DNA of 64,000 nucleotides from contig JBKQSS010000056.1 in assembly GCA_052143535.1 (NCBI GenBank), positions 62,001 to 126,000 of the forward strand, in the 5' to 3' direction. The position numbers and the translations under genes were made by a program. The notes below the pieces were generated by a model. It was not told where the DNA came from. It did no database searches and saw only the letters and a program-made list of their open reading frames with translations. The DNA is from JADGRA01 sp052143535 (GTDB lineage Bacteria > Myxococcota > Myxococcia > Myxococcales > Myxococcaceae). Below are positions 1-8,785 of the stretch, one piece after another (the stretch's first letter is position 1; every line of letters starts with the position of its first letter).

Positions 1-140
1 AGTTTTACGTGCTGCGTGTCCTCGCCTGAGCCGCTCAGAGGGGCGGACATTTCTAAGTGCTGGCGGTCTCAAGCCAACGACACACCAGGGGGCCCTCCCT
101 TGCGTCCCACGGCCGCTGGGTGTCACGGTCGACCCTGGGC

Positions 141-653
141 ATGGCACGGACGGGGGACTTGGAGACGGACCGCCGCCTGCGCACCCGGGCGCGCAGGGCA
201 GCGCTGCAGGAACTGGCGGCCGTGTACCGAGGAGCAGACGCCGCCTACCGTCCCTACAGCTGTCCCGGAACGGGTGAGTGTTGTCAGCTGGCCACGACCA
301 AGCACGAGCCCTGGCTGTGGCCCATCGAGTGGGAAGCGCTCCTCGCGGCCAAAGGCGGGCAGCTACCCTCAGAGCGCGCGGACGGGGGGTGCCCGTTTCT
401 GGCCGAGGACGGGAAGCGCTGCAGCGTGTACACAGCGCGGCCCTTCGGCTGCCGTACCTTTTTTTGCCATCGCATCCAGGGCCCAGCGCGCGAGCCGGTC
501 GACGCCGTAGCCGGCCTGTCGGCGCGGCTCGAGCGCGTGGCGCAGACGCATGAGCCGGACTGCCCGGGGCCCCGCCCCCTGCTGGCTTGGGCCCGGGACG
601 CTTGGCACCAGGCCGAGGCACGCAGCGGCGCTGTGTTGGAGGCGCTTCGGTGA
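141..653 (+). CDS. YkgJ-family cysteine-cluster protein
   Basis: A 170-residue cytosolic protein with a Cys-rich cluster typical of the YkgJ/CxxCxxCC family, thought to chelate zinc or iron-sulfur. Visible elements are CPGTGECC near residue 40, then GGCPFL, then CSVYTARPFGCRTFFC. The ATG at 141 is preferred over upstream in-frame starts because the N-terminus before it is low-quality Arg/Pro-rich sequence. Its TGA stop overlaps the GTG of the glycerate kinase gene, so the two are probably cotranscribed. Metal and substrate are unknown; the family assignment is firm, the function is not. Confidence 0.85.
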   Translation: MARTGDLETDRRLRTRARRAALQELAAVYRGADAAYRPYSCPGTGECCQLATTKHEPWLWPIEWEALLAAKGGQLPSERADGGCPFLAEDGKRCSVYTARPFGCRTFFCHRIQGPAREPVDAVAGLSARLERVAQTHEPDCPGPRPLLAWARDAWHQAEARSGAVLEALR

Positions 654-1783
654 CGCGCTACCTCGTGGCGCCGCTCGAATTCAAAGGCAGCATGACAGCG
701 GCCGAGGCGGCCGAAGCCATCCGCCGGGGACTCGAGCGCGCCGCCGCGGGGGCCCAGGTGGAGGTACTGCCGTTGGCCGACGGGGGCCCGGGCACCGCCG
801 AAGTGCTGGTGGAGGCACTCCACGGCAGTTGGCACGTAGCCCCGGTCCATGACCCGCTCGGCCGAGCCATCGAGGCCAGCTACGGCAGCTGGGCCGGGGG
901 TACCGCGGGCGTGCTGGAGATGGCGCAGGCCTCCGGGCTGTTGCTGCTCGCACCGGGCGAGCGCAACCCGCGCCGGGCGAGCACCTTCGGAACCGGCGAG
1001 CTCATCCGGGCGGCCGTCCTGGGCGGCGTGCGCTCGCTCATGGTGGGCCTGGGCGGCAGCGCCACCAATGATGGCGGGGCCGGGGCGCTTCAGGCGCTTG
1101 GGGTTCGGCTGCGCGACCCGCAGGGCCGAGACTTGCCACCCGGCGGCACGGCACTTCGGGAGCTGGCCCGCATCGAAGTGGACGGAGCCCTTCGGCAGAT
1201 GCGCGATGTCGAGCTGACGTGCGTCACAGACGTCACCAACCCCCTCACCGGGCCCTCCGGCGCCTCGGCCGTCTACGGCCCGCAGAAGGGCGCGACCCAC
1301 GCCGACGTGGCCCTCCTCGACGCAGCGCTGACCCACTTCGCCGAGGTGGTTCGCCGCCAGCTCGGCTTGGACCTCGCCCACGAGCCCGGGATGGGGGCCG
1401 CTGGCGGCCTCGGCTTCGGGCTCCGAGTGGCATTCGGGGCCCGACTGGTGCGGGGCTTCACCCACGTGGCCGAGATGGTGCACCTCGAGGAGCGCCTGGC
1501 CAGCTGCGACGTAGTGCTCACTGGGGAGGGCCGGTTGGACGCCCAGTCGCGCCAGGGCAAGGGCCCAGTGGCGCTTGCCGAGCGCGCTCACGCCGCTGGA
1601 AAGCGCGTGGTGGCCTTCGCCGGCAGCATCGAGGGTGTGTGGCAGCCGGGCGACTCTCCTTTTGACGATGTGAAGCTGGCCGGGGCGGCCGGCTGGGACG
1701 AGCGCCTGCCGGAGGCAAAGGTGCTGGCGCGAGACGCGCTCACCGAGGCAGTGGCCGTCTGGGCCAGCGGGGCCTCGTGCTGA
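650..1783 (+). CDS. Glycerate kinase (type I, GlxK/GarK family)
   Basis: A 377-residue enzyme, the usual family length, that phosphorylates D-glycerate with ATP and so links glyoxylate or serine breakdown to glycolysis. Family landmarks are LPLADGGPGT near the N-terminus, GGSATNDGGAGALQALG, and TGEGRLDAQSRQGKGP near the C-terminus. The GTG start at 650 overlaps the stop of the upstream YkgJ gene (GTGA), giving an N-terminus VTRYLVAPLEFKGSM that fits the family; a longer form from 587 would add unrelated sequence. Its stop codon abuts that of the convergent ppa gene. Confidence 0.93.
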   Translation: MTRYLVAPLEFKGSMTAAEAAEAIRRGLERAAAGAQVEVLPLADGGPGTAEVLVEALHGSWHVAPVHDPLGRAIEASYGSWAGGTAGVLEMAQASGLLLLAPGERNPRRASTFGTGELIRAAVLGGVRSLMVGLGGSATNDGGAGALQALGVRLRDPQGRDLPPGGTALRELARIEVDGALRQMRDVELTCVTDVTNPLTGPSGASAVYGPQKGATHADVALLDAALTHFAEVVRRQLGLDLAHEPGMGAAGGLGFGLRVAFGARLVRGFTHVAEMVHLEERLASCDVVLTGEGRLDAQSRQGKGPVALAERAHAAGKRVVAFAGSIEGVWQPGDSPFDDVKLAGAAGWDERLPEAKVLARDALTEAVAVWASGASC

Positions 1784-2473
1784 CTACCGCAGCAAGGCCC
1801 GCAGCTGGGAGAGTCGTGCCGAAGGCTCGCCGAAGTGGGAATGGTAGTCGGCTTGGCTTCTGCGGATGACTTCGCATGCCTCAGTGCGGTCGTAAATTTC
1901 CGGGATGCTCACCTTGCGCAGGGCGTCGCCTGGAATCTGCTTGTAGGTGAGGAAGTAGTGGCGCAGCCGCTCGATGAGTGGCCGCGGCGCGTCGCTGAGC
2001 TCGCGCATCGCTCCGTAAGCGAGGTCCCCGTCCAGCACCGCGACGATTTTGTCGTCGGCCTGGTTTCCGTCCACCATGCGCAGGCCGCCAATGGGGTGCG
2101 CCCGGAGCAGGAAGGAGGCGTGGGTGAAGGCTCGCTCGCTCAGCACGCAGATGTCCATCGGGTCCCCGTCCCCCTCAATCCCGACAAAGCCAGTCCGCTC
2201 GGCGGAGCGAGCGCCCACCCGCTCGCCACAAAACGTCTGCGGGATGAAGCCGTACAGCGAGGGACAGAGACTCGAGTACCGCTGTGGCCGATCGAGCTTC
2301 AGCTCGCCGCTGTGCTTGTCCAACTCGTACTTCACGGTGTCGGCCGGGACAATCTCGATGTAGGCCGTCACTTCGTCCGGCGAGTCCGGGCCGGCTGAGA
2401 TGCCGTGCCAGGGATGGGCCTTGAAGAGCAGGCTGAGCAGACTCTCCAGTGCAGCGTCGTTTCGCTCAGCCAT
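1784..2473 (-). CDS. ppa: Inorganic pyrophosphatase, family I
   Basis: Soluble family I pyrophosphatase (229 aa) that hydrolyses PPi released by biosynthetic reactions. The signature GDGDPMDICVLSE carries the metal-binding aspartates, and downstream DGNQADDKIVAVLDGD matches the conserved nucleus of the family. It is longer than the roughly 175-residue E. coli enzyme, with an extended N-terminus and C-terminus. Last gene of an epmA-plsC-ppa operon: its ATG overlaps the end of plsC by 8 bases. Whether the gene is essential here depends on other pyrophosphatases outside the window. Confidence 0.93.
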   Translation of the reverse strand: MAERNDAALESLLSLLFKAHPWHGISAGPDSPDEVTAYIEIVPADTVKYELDKHSGELKLDRPQRYSSLCPSLYGFIPQTFCGERVGARSAERTGFVGIEGDGDPMDICVLSERAFTHASFLLRAHPIGGLRMVDGNQADDKIVAVLDGDLAYGAMRELSDAPRPLIERLRHYFLTYKQIPGDALRKVSIPEIYDRTEACEVIRRSQADYHSHFGEPSARLSQLRALLR

Positions 2474-3203
2474 GAGTCAGCATCTCCTCAACTCGAGCGT
2501 TGGCCGACTCGAGCATCTGCGCCACAGCGGCATGGGCCCGCTCGTTAACCGCGTCCCTTTTGTCGAGGTCCATCCCGCTGGTGAGGATGGGCTCGCCCAC
2601 AATCAACACCGCCGGGCGGCCGCCATGGACGAGCAGGCTCTTCTTGTGCAGGACGTCCTTGGTGCCGGCCACCGCGAGCGGGACGACGGGGACCTGCGCC
2701 TGAATGGCCAAGACGGCCGCACCCTTTTTGAAGGGCCGGAGTTTCCCCTCAGGGTCGCGGGTCCCCTCGGCGAAGAAAAGAAGGCTCACCCGGGAGCGCA
2801 CCGCCTCGACCGCATTGGCGATGCTCTCCCGGTCCCGCTCGCTGCCGGTCCGGTCCACCGGAATCATTCCCGTGGCGCGCAAGGCCGCGCCAAAAATGGG
2901 AATCTTGAAAAGCTCGCGCTTGGCGACGAAGCGCAAGTGCTTGCCCAGCTTGGCGTAGATGAGCACCGGGTCGAAGTTGGACTGGTGGTTGCAGACGTAC
3001 ACCGCGTTGCCGGCCGGGAGCCGCGCCAGTTGTTGCACCTCGATGCGTATGCCTGCGGCCCGAAGCAGGTTGTTGCACCACAACGTCAAAAGCGGGTCCG
3101 GCGCGCGCTCGTTGAGGGAGGCGAGGGCCACGACCAGCGGACCGACCACGGCGGTGCTCGCAGCGGCGGCTAGAGTGGCAGCGGTGTGTAGGTAGTCCTT
3201 CAT
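2466..3203 (-). CDS. plsC: 1-acylglycerol-3-phosphate acyltransferase (PlsC family)
   Basis: A 245-residue membrane-associated acyltransferase that converts lysophosphatidate to phosphatidate in phospholipid synthesis. The catalytic HX4D motif is NHQSNFD and the second block is FFAEGTRDPEG (EGTR), both intact; the N-terminus (AATLAAAASTAVVGPLVVAL) is a membrane anchor. Start ATG at 3203 overlaps the epmA stop by 4 bases, arguing against the longer upstream reading. Substrate specificity (lysophosphatidate versus another acyl acceptor) cannot be read from sequence. Confidence 0.9.
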   Translation of the reverse strand: MKDYLHTAATLAAAASTAVVGPLVVALASLNERAPDPLLTLWCNNLLRAAGIRIEVQQLARLPAGNAVYVCNHQSNFDPVLIYAKLGKHLRFVAKRELFKIPIFGAALRATGMIPVDRTGSERDRESIANAVEAVRSRVSLLFFAEGTRDPEGKLRPFKKGAAVLAIQAQVPVVPLAVAGTKDVLHKKSLLVHGGRPAVLIVGEPILTSGMDLDKRDAVNERAHAAVAQMLESANARVEEMLTHG

Positions 3204-4186
3204 AGAAAGCCATCTGCCGGGAAGAGCAACACCTCTGCGATGTCCTCCGACGCGGCGAAGAGCATCAGCAACCGGTCCAGCCCCACCGCCACTCCGCCGG
3301 ACGGCGGGAGCCGTCCCACAGCTTCTAGAAACGCCTCGTCGAGCGGGTAAACGGCGCGCCCCGCCGCTCGCCGCTGCGCTTGCTCCTCGAGAAGTCGGCG
3401 TCGTTGCTCCTGGGCGTCGGTGAGCTCGGAAAAACCGTTGGCCAGCTCGAGCCCGTGTGCATAAAGCTCGAAGCGCTCGGCCACCGAGGCGTCGGTGGGC
3501 TTGAGCCTGGCCAGCGAGGCCATGGGGGCCGGGTACTCGGTGAGATAGGTCGGCCGGCTTGCACCGAGGCTCGGCTCCACCCGCGAGAGGAAGAGCCGGA
3601 AGAACACGTCCTCGAAGCTCTCCCCTTCTGGTGCGTCCACGCCCACGCGCCGCACTGCCGCTCGTAGCGTCGTGGCGTCCGGACACTGGGCCAAGTCGAC
3701 GTCTGCTGCACGGCCGACCGCCTCGCGCACCGTCAACCTCTCATAGGGCGTCCGGGCAAAAAAACCGCTCGCCCCGAGCGCCACGTCGGCGGCAGCAAGG
3801 ACCGCTTCGAGGTCTGCCATGACGGCCGTCATGTCCGCTTCCGGCCGGTAAAACTCCAGCATGCTGAACTCGGGGTTGTGCGTGCGGCTCACCTCGCCGT
3901 TGCGAAAGACTTTGCAAATTTGAAAGAGGGGCCCCGCGCCGTCGGCGAGCAGGCGCTTCATCGCGTACTCAGGACTGCTGTGGAGGTAAAGGGTCCGCGG
4001 CCGACCGACATCCGTCTCCGGTATGAAAGGGACTTCGAAGGCGGAAATGTGCGGCTCCATCCCCGGGGCAGGGACCAGGCACGGCGTCTCAACCTCCAAG
4101 TAGCCCAGCCGCCCGAGTGAGGCCCTGAGCGAAGCGTAGAAGTTTTGGCGGGCGCGCGCCGCGGCCCACCCACGGGGAATGGGCAT
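3200..4186 (-). CDS. epmA: EF-P lysine lysyltransferase (EpmA/PoxA/GenX)
   Basis: A 328-residue paralogue of the class II lysyl-tRNA synthetase catalytic core, without the N-terminal tRNA-binding domain, as in E. coli EpmA (about 325 aa). EpmA attaches beta-lysine to a conserved lysine of elongation factor P, helping ribosomes through proline stretches. Motif 2 is seen in FQICKVFRNGEVSRTHNPEF and motif 3 in GGVAVGLDRLLML, both conserved. It begins the epmA-plsC-ppa operon and diverges from a lipoprotein gene whose start is only 33 bases away. Neither epmB nor efp lies in the window. An upstream GTG/TTG start cannot be excluded. Confidence 0.9.
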   Translation of the reverse strand: MPIPRGWAAARARQNFYASLRASLGRLGYLEVETPCLVPAPGMEPHISAFEVPFIPETDVGRPRTLYLHSSPEYAMKRLLADGAGPLFQICKVFRNGEVSRTHNPEFSMLEFYRPEADMTAVMADLEAVLAAADVALGASGFFARTPYERLTVREAVGRAADVDLAQCPDATTLRAAVRRVGVDAPEGESFEDVFFRLFLSRVEPSLGASRPTYLTEYPAPMASLARLKPTDASVAERFELYAHGLELANGFSELTDAQEQRRRLLEEQAQRRAAGRAVYPLDEAFLEAVGRLPPSGGVAVGLDRLLMLFAASEDIAEVLLFPADGFL

Positions 4187-4219
4187 GGACAGCGCTCGAC
4201 GCTACATTGCGCGGCCCCC

Positions 4220-6001
4220 ATGCGTCCAAGCGCACCTCTCTACACCGCCCTGCTACTGCTCGCCTCCTGCTCCACGCCGCCGCGTCCCGTCGCCCCGCCG
4301 CCCACTCCGGCCGAGGTGGCTCGCGCCGCCCTGGCCACGGAGGTGACGGCGCTTTCCGCCAAGGCCGAGGCGCTGTTGCGCACTCAGGACGAGTTGGTGT
4401 GGAAGAGCTGGACGGAAGGCGCCCCTGGGGATTTGGCCCAGACGTACGCGGGCACCGAGGTCTGGCTGACGCCGGCCTCCATCGACTCGGTGCAGCGGCT
4501 GCGAGTGGCGACGCAAGGCGCACTCGAGCAGCTGGCCCTCACCCACCTGCACGCTTACCTCGTTACCGAGTGGCTGGCCCAGAAAACTGCCGGGCTCTCG
4601 GAGGAGGCGGCCAAGCTCGAAGAGACGCTTACCTTTGGCCCGGCAGGGCAGGAGCACGCCTACCGCAACCTCGAGTCGCTGCTTGCCTCGGAGCGCAGCG
4701 CTCTGTTGCGCAAGACGTTGTACGAGGAGGCTACCCCGGCGGTGGCCAAACTCGCCGACCTGCTCGCCCAGCGACGCCAGCGTACCGATGCGCTGTTGGC
4801 AGAGCTGGGCATCCCCTCGACGGCGCTCCTCGCCGAGTTGCGCGACAGCGAGCTCGAGCCTCTGGTGGCCCTTGCCAACCAGGTGCTGGCGCGGACTCAG
4901 GGCGCCTTCACCACGGCGGTGAGCCGCCTCTCCTGGACCGAGCTGCAGCTTCCCGTCGAGCGGGTGACCCGCGCCGACATCCCTCGCCTCTTCCGGCTCC
5001 CGGCGCTGGGCGGGGCCTTCCCCAAGGCCGAGATTTTTCGCCGGGCGGCCAGCACCCTCCAGGCTCTGGGCATCGACGTTACCGCCATGAAGAACGTCAC
5101 CCTCGACTTGAAGGAGACGCCCGGGAAGAACCCACGCGGGTTGGTGCTGGGCGTCGTCATACCGAGCGACGTGCGTGTATCGCTGCTTCCGGTAGGCGGG
5201 GCGCGCGACGAGCGAGAGACGCTCCACCAGATGGGGCACCTCCTCTGCGACGCCCTGAGCCAGGAGAAGCGCTGGGCGCTGGCCAAGCTCGGCAACCGAA
5301 CGGTGGGTGAGGCCTGGGCCTTTCTCATGGAGGACCTCACCGTAGACTCGACTTGGCTCGAGCGCGTGGCGGGACTCACCGGGGACTCCCAGGTGGCCTG
5401 GCGGACGTCAGCTGACGCGCAGCGCCTCTTTCTTTTGCGGCGGGCAGCCGGAAAGGTGCTCTTCAACGCCGGTGCGCGGGCCCCGGGCGTGGACGTCGCG
5501 GCGCTCTACCGAGAGGTCATGGCTCGCACCTATGGCTTCCCGATGACGGCCGCAGACGAGGCACGCGCCGAGTTGGACCGCGAGGAATTCCTCGCCTCGG
5601 CTGACTACCTGCAGGCCTTCGTGCTGGCCGCGCAGCTCGAGCAACAACTCCGCGGGCGATTCGGGCTGGCGTGGTGGCAAGAGGCGGCCGCCGGGGATTG
5701 GGTGCGGAAGCTGCTGGCGCCCGGAAACTCGGAGACGGCGAGCGGGCTCGCCCACGCCATGGGGCTGGAGGGGCTCGACGTCGAGGCCTTCCTGGCACGG
5801 GTGCCAACGACACTCGGCGGGGCACTGCCCAGTGCCCCCCCCTCGGACTCGACGGACGGCGGGCCGACGACTTCCGAGCCGAGCGCCTTGGATGGCGGGG
5901 GGCCACCGGCCTTTCCGGGCCCCGATTCTGGCCCAGCGCCCATTCCGGCAGAAAATGTGCCGGACGCCGGAGCCCCAGCCGCCCCATTCGATGGAGGCTG
6001 A
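4220..6001 (+). CDS. Lipoprotein related to M2/M3 gluzincin peptidases, zinc motif HQMGH
   Basis: A 593-residue predicted lipoprotein: signal peptide MRPSAPLYTALLLLAS followed by lipobox LASC with lipidated C17. The helical body resembles M2/M3 oligopeptidases. The zinc motif expected as HEXXH reads H336-Q-M-G-H340, and a glutamate at 364 (EAWAFLMEDL) sits 24 residues after the second histidine, the spacing of the third zinc ligand in ACE-like enzymes. So metal ligands are kept but the catalytic Glu is Gln, suggesting a non-hydrolytic zinc or peptide-binding protein (inference). The C-terminus from about 535 is a Pro/Ser/Gly-rich tail. It starts 33 bases from divergent epmA. Confidence 0.75.
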   Translation: MRPSAPLYTALLLLASCSTPPRPVAPPPTPAEVARAALATEVTALSAKAEALLRTQDELVWKSWTEGAPGDLAQTYAGTEVWLTPASIDSVQRLRVATQGALEQLALTHLHAYLVTEWLAQKTAGLSEEAAKLEETLTFGPAGQEHAYRNLESLLASERSALLRKTLYEEATPAVAKLADLLAQRRQRTDALLAELGIPSTALLAELRDSELEPLVALANQVLARTQGAFTTAVSRLSWTELQLPVERVTRADIPRLFRLPALGGAFPKAEIFRRAASTLQALGIDVTAMKNVTLDLKETPGKNPRGLVLGVVIPSDVRVSLLPVGGARDERETLHQMGHLLCDALSQEKRWALAKLGNRTVGEAWAFLMEDLTVDSTWLERVAGLTGDSQVAWRTSADAQRLFLLRRAAGKVLFNAGARAPGVDVAALYREVMARTYGFPMTAADEARAELDREEFLASADYLQAFVLAAQLEQQLRGRFGLAWWQEAAAGDWVRKLLAPGNSETASGLAHAMGLEGLDVEAFLARVPTTLGGALPSAPPSDSTDGGPTTSEPSALDGGGPPAFPGPDSGPAPIPAENVPDAGAPAAPFDGG

Positions 6002-6082
6002 AAATGCGGCGCGCCGGCCACTCCCTCTTCTAGAAGACAGTCAACCCCACCGGTCGAGAGAAAAGCCGGGCCAGGCAGCCTT

Positions 6083-6712
6083 TCATGCCGGGTGAATCAT
6101 CTCCTTCGCGTAGGCCAGACCCATGCCGTAGCCCCCGCCGTTCTCGACAACAATCGCGCGCGCACGCTCATAGGTCTCGTGTCTGGTCCAGTCGCGTTGA
6201 AACTCAAGGAGTACTTGCAACCAGCTCGTCAATTGAGCGCCGGCCGTTTCCATTCTTCGAAGCGCCAAATCGTGCCCCGGCGCGGTTAGCCCTGCGCACG
6301 CGTCCCCGACGACAAAGACGTCGAGTCCCGCCTTGAGAGCCGAGAGTACGGGAAAGGAAACGCACCCTTCCGTCAGCAGTCCCGCCACCAGAAGACGCTT
6401 TCTATTCGTCGCCAGGACGGCGCCGCGGGCCGCATCGTCTTCCCACACATTCATGTTCCGACGCTCAATGGGCTTCACCGTCGGGAGCGCCTCCTGCAAA
6501 CGGGGAAGCAACGGGCCGCTATAGACACGGGTTGCCGAAGTCGAGGCCACCACTGGAACCCCGAAGGCAACCGACGTTTTAGCCAGCGCGACAGCATTGT
6601 TCAGAAGGGTTTGTCGCGCCATCGACTCGACGCCAAAGGCTAGGCCTGCCTGAAAGTCCACGAGCAGCAGGGCGCAGTCTTCTGGCCTCAAAAGTGAATC
6701 ATTTGTCGGCAT
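6083..6712 (-). CDS. YcaC-like isochorismatase-superfamily hydrolase
   Basis: A 209-residue cysteine hydrolase of the isochorismatase fold. The N-terminal DCALLLVDFQAGL supplies the catalytic Asp, and VAGLLTEGCVSFPVLSAL carries the nucleophilic Cys. Overall order and the NVWEDD segment match E. coli YcaC, a multimeric hydrolase of unknown substrate, rather than nicotinamidase. The C-terminus GGGYGMGLAYAKEM is typical of the longer YcaC relatives. It lies 154 bases downstream of the pirin gene on the same strand and may be cotranscribed. The substrate is unknown. Confidence 0.87.
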   Translation of the reverse strand: MPTNDSLLRPEDCALLLVDFQAGLAFGVESMARQTLLNNAVALAKTSVAFGVPVVASTSATRVYSGPLLPRLQEALPTVKPIERRNMNVWEDDAARGAVLATNRKRLLVAGLLTEGCVSFPVLSALKAGLDVFVVGDACAGLTAPGHDLALRRMETAGAQLTSWLQVLLEFQRDWTRHETYERARAIVVENGGGYGMGLAYAKEMIHPA

Positions 6713-6866
6713 GTCCAGCTCCTCGAGTCAGCCATTCGAGCGGCTGACCAACCATCATTGTGACCGCCACTGGACGCGTCAAAGGGTGCGTGGCAGAACG
6801 CACCGTTCCATTGTGCCGACCCACTCTTCGGCCAATGCCGCGGCCCTCATACGGCGCGCTGGTGGT

Positions 6867-7784
6867 TTACGGCGCCGTTCCTGGTTCTTTGATGAACGTG
6901 CCTCGATCGAGCTCGTCGAAGGCGACGCGCAACTCTTCCTGAGTGTTCATCACGATTGGGCCGCGCCAGGCGATGGGTTCGCGAATCGGCTTCCCGGAGA
7001 TGAGGAGAAACCGCCCTGACTCCGTCTCGGTGGCCACGGTCACTTCATCGCCGTCACCAAACAGCACGAGGTGGCGATCTCCGATGAGGCGGTCGCGTTC
7101 TTGGTCAAAGTAACTGTCCCCTTCGGCCTCATACTCATAGGGGTCAGTCTCGCGACTAAAAACCGCCTGTCCCCCGATGACGTAAGCAAAGACGGTGTGC
7201 CCCTGCGGAACCGGCCACGTGAAGCCACTTCTCGGCGGCAGGCTCACATCGAGGTACTCGGGACTCGTCACGACGTCGCGCACCGGTCCAGTGACGCCGT
7301 TCGCGGTGCCAGCAACGACCTTGATGGTGGCACCATTTGAGTCCACCACCTCCGGAATCTCCCCACTGGTGATGCCCCGGTAGCGCGGCTGCATCATCTT
7401 GTTGGCTCGGGGGAGGTTCGCCCAAAGCTGAAAGCCGTACATCGCGCCACTGGCGTCGCCCTTTGGCATTTCCTGGTGGATGATGCCGCTACCGGCAGTC
7501 ATCCACTGGACGTCACCGGGCGAAATCACGCCGCGGTTACCGAGACTGTCGCGATGTTCGACTTGGCCGCGGAGCACATAAGTGATGGTTTCCATCCCCC
7601 GGTGCGGATGCCAGGGGAAGCCGGCTCGGTAATCGCTCTCAACATCGGAGCGAAAATCATCGAGAAGCAGAAACGGGTCGTACGCCTCGGGAGGGCCGAG
7701 ACCGATGGCGCGATGCAGCAGAACGCCCGCGCCCTCGACCGTTTCGTGACTTTTGACAACCTTGCGGATGCGCCTGGTTTTCAT
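6867..7784 (-). CDS. Pirin family protein (bicupin)
   Basis: A 305-residue bicupin. The N-terminal cupin contains FPWHPHRGMETITYVLRG and, downstream, SGIIHQEMP, giving the His/His/His/Glu metal site of pirins. Pirins include quercetinase-like dioxygenases and transcription cofactors; the role here cannot be told apart. Start ATG at 7784 (MKTRRIRKVVKSHETVEG) fits the family N-terminus; an in-frame start 78 bases upstream adds non-homologous sequence. It diverges from the XRE-DinB regulator gene, which may control it. Confidence 0.9.
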   Translation of the reverse strand: MKTRRIRKVVKSHETVEGAGVLLHRAIGLGPPEAYDPFLLLDDFRSDVESDYRAGFPWHPHRGMETITYVLRGQVEHRDSLGNRGVISPGDVQWMTAGSGIIHQEMPKGDASGAMYGFQLWANLPRANKMMQPRYRGITSGEIPEVVDSNGATIKVVAGTANGVTGPVRDVVTSPEYLDVSLPPRSGFTWPVPQGHTVFAYVIGGQAVFSRETDPYEYEAEGDSYFDQERDRLIGDRHLVLFGDGDEVTVATETESGRFLLISGKPIREPIAWRGPIVMNTQEELRVAFDELDRGTFIKEPGTAP

Positions 7785-7969
7785 GGAAGGCCTGTCTGGC
7801 AACGAGCTTGCAGCACCCGGCCGCGCGAAATCCAGCGCCTCGGCAAGGGCCGACGGGCGCAAGGGAGCGGGGAATCATCCTCCTCGGTTGACCCAACGGT
7901 CGATCGACCTCGACACCCGGGACGGCCAGCTCGGGCCCTCGCCAGACAACGGTTCCCTTGCCCATGTGC

Positions 7970-7995
7970 TTGTAGACATATGCTGTTGATGACAT
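7970..7995 (+). promoter_or_regulatory. Imperfect direct repeat upstream of the XRE-DinB gene
   Basis: TTGTAGACAT (7970-7979) and TTGATGACAT (7986-7995) form an imperfect direct repeat with a 16-base period in the gap between the divergent pirin and XRE-DinB genes, just before the Shine-Dalgarno AGGAG (7996-8000) of the latter. Half-sites on roughly the same helix face could be an autoregulatory operator for the XRE protein. This is inference; no consensus is known. Confidence 0.35.
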
Positions 7996-8008
7996 AGGAG
8001 CGTTCCAC

Positions 8009-8773
8009 ATGGAACTGGTCACGCGCCCTCCCTTCCCCCTCTCGCTCCGCCAGCTCCGGGCCTACGCAGCGCTCAGCCAGGTCGATGCTGCCTCCCAGGC
8101 CGAGATGACTCAGCCCGAGCTCTCTCGCCTCGAACGGCGCGGCGATTTCCTCTTCTCCACCTTGCGGCGTTATGTCGAGGGCCTCGGCGGCACGGTGGAC
8201 GTCACCGTCGCTTTCGGGTCAAGCGCCTTCCGCCTCACCGGGTCAGACGTCACGCCCAACAGACCCGAGTTGCCCCGGGTGCGCGAGGCGCTCCGCACAC
8301 TCGGCGCACTTCCCACTTGGCTTGCACCTCTCGTCGAGGGGCTCTCAGACGCAAAGCTGCGCCGACGGGTCGACGGCTACGGCGCCTTCTCGCTCCTCGA
8401 GCACGCGTGGCACCTCAGGGACATCGACGTGTACGGCTACGCGGTGCGGGTCGCTCGCACGCTTCGCGAGGAGCGCCCCAGGCTCTCGGATGTCGACGGC
8501 GAGGCTCTCGCCCGCGATCGCGACTACCAGCGCCGGCCCCTGGCACCAGCGGTGAGGGCCTTGTTGGCCTCGCGCCGCAAGGCGCTTGCCGCTCTCCGTC
8601 GTCTCAGCACGGCCGATTTTGCCCGCCAGGCGCTTCTCGAGGGCGTCGGTCCGGTGACGCTGGGCGCGCTCGTGCTCCGCTGGCGCGCTCACGACGTCGG
8701 TCACCGGATTGAGATGGAGCGCCTCCATACCGCCGTCCGCGGCACTCCGCCTCGCCGCCGCGCTGGGCGCTGA
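8009..8773 (+). CDS. XRE-type HTH regulator fused to a DinB-like domain
   Basis: A 254-residue two-domain protein. Residues 10-70 are an XRE/Cro-type helix-turn-helix (ALSQVDAASQAEMTQPELSRLERRGDF, then STLRRYVEGLGG), the kind seen in antitoxin-like single regulators. Residues 90-240 look like a DinB/YfiT four-helix metal-binding domain, with likely ligands H132 (LLEHAWHLRD), H228 and H232 (RAHDVGHR). DinB proteins are often thiol-dependent transferases; here the domain could act as a ligand or metal sensor. Start ATG at 8009 has a good AGGAG 8 bases upstream. The DinB assignment rests on fold pattern and histidine spacing. Confidence 0.8.
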   Translation: MELVTRPPFPLSLRQLRAYAALSQVDAASQAEMTQPELSRLERRGDFLFSTLRRYVEGLGGTVDVTVAFGSSAFRLTGSDVTPNRPELPRVREALRTLGALPTWLAPLVEGLSDAKLRRRVDGYGAFSLLEHAWHLRDIDVYGYAVRVARTLREERPRLSDVDGEALARDRDYQRRPLAPAVRALLASRRKALAALRRLSTADFARQALLEGVGPVTLGALVLRWRAHDVGHRIEMERLHTAVRGTPPRRRAGR

Positions 8774-8785
8774 AGCTCGACGCTT

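Noticed and set aside
284..1591. A 435-codon minus-strand frame opposite the YkgJ and glycerate kinase genes
   Set aside because: The plus-strand genes carry clear family motifs and couple by a GTGA overlap; the minus frame has none.
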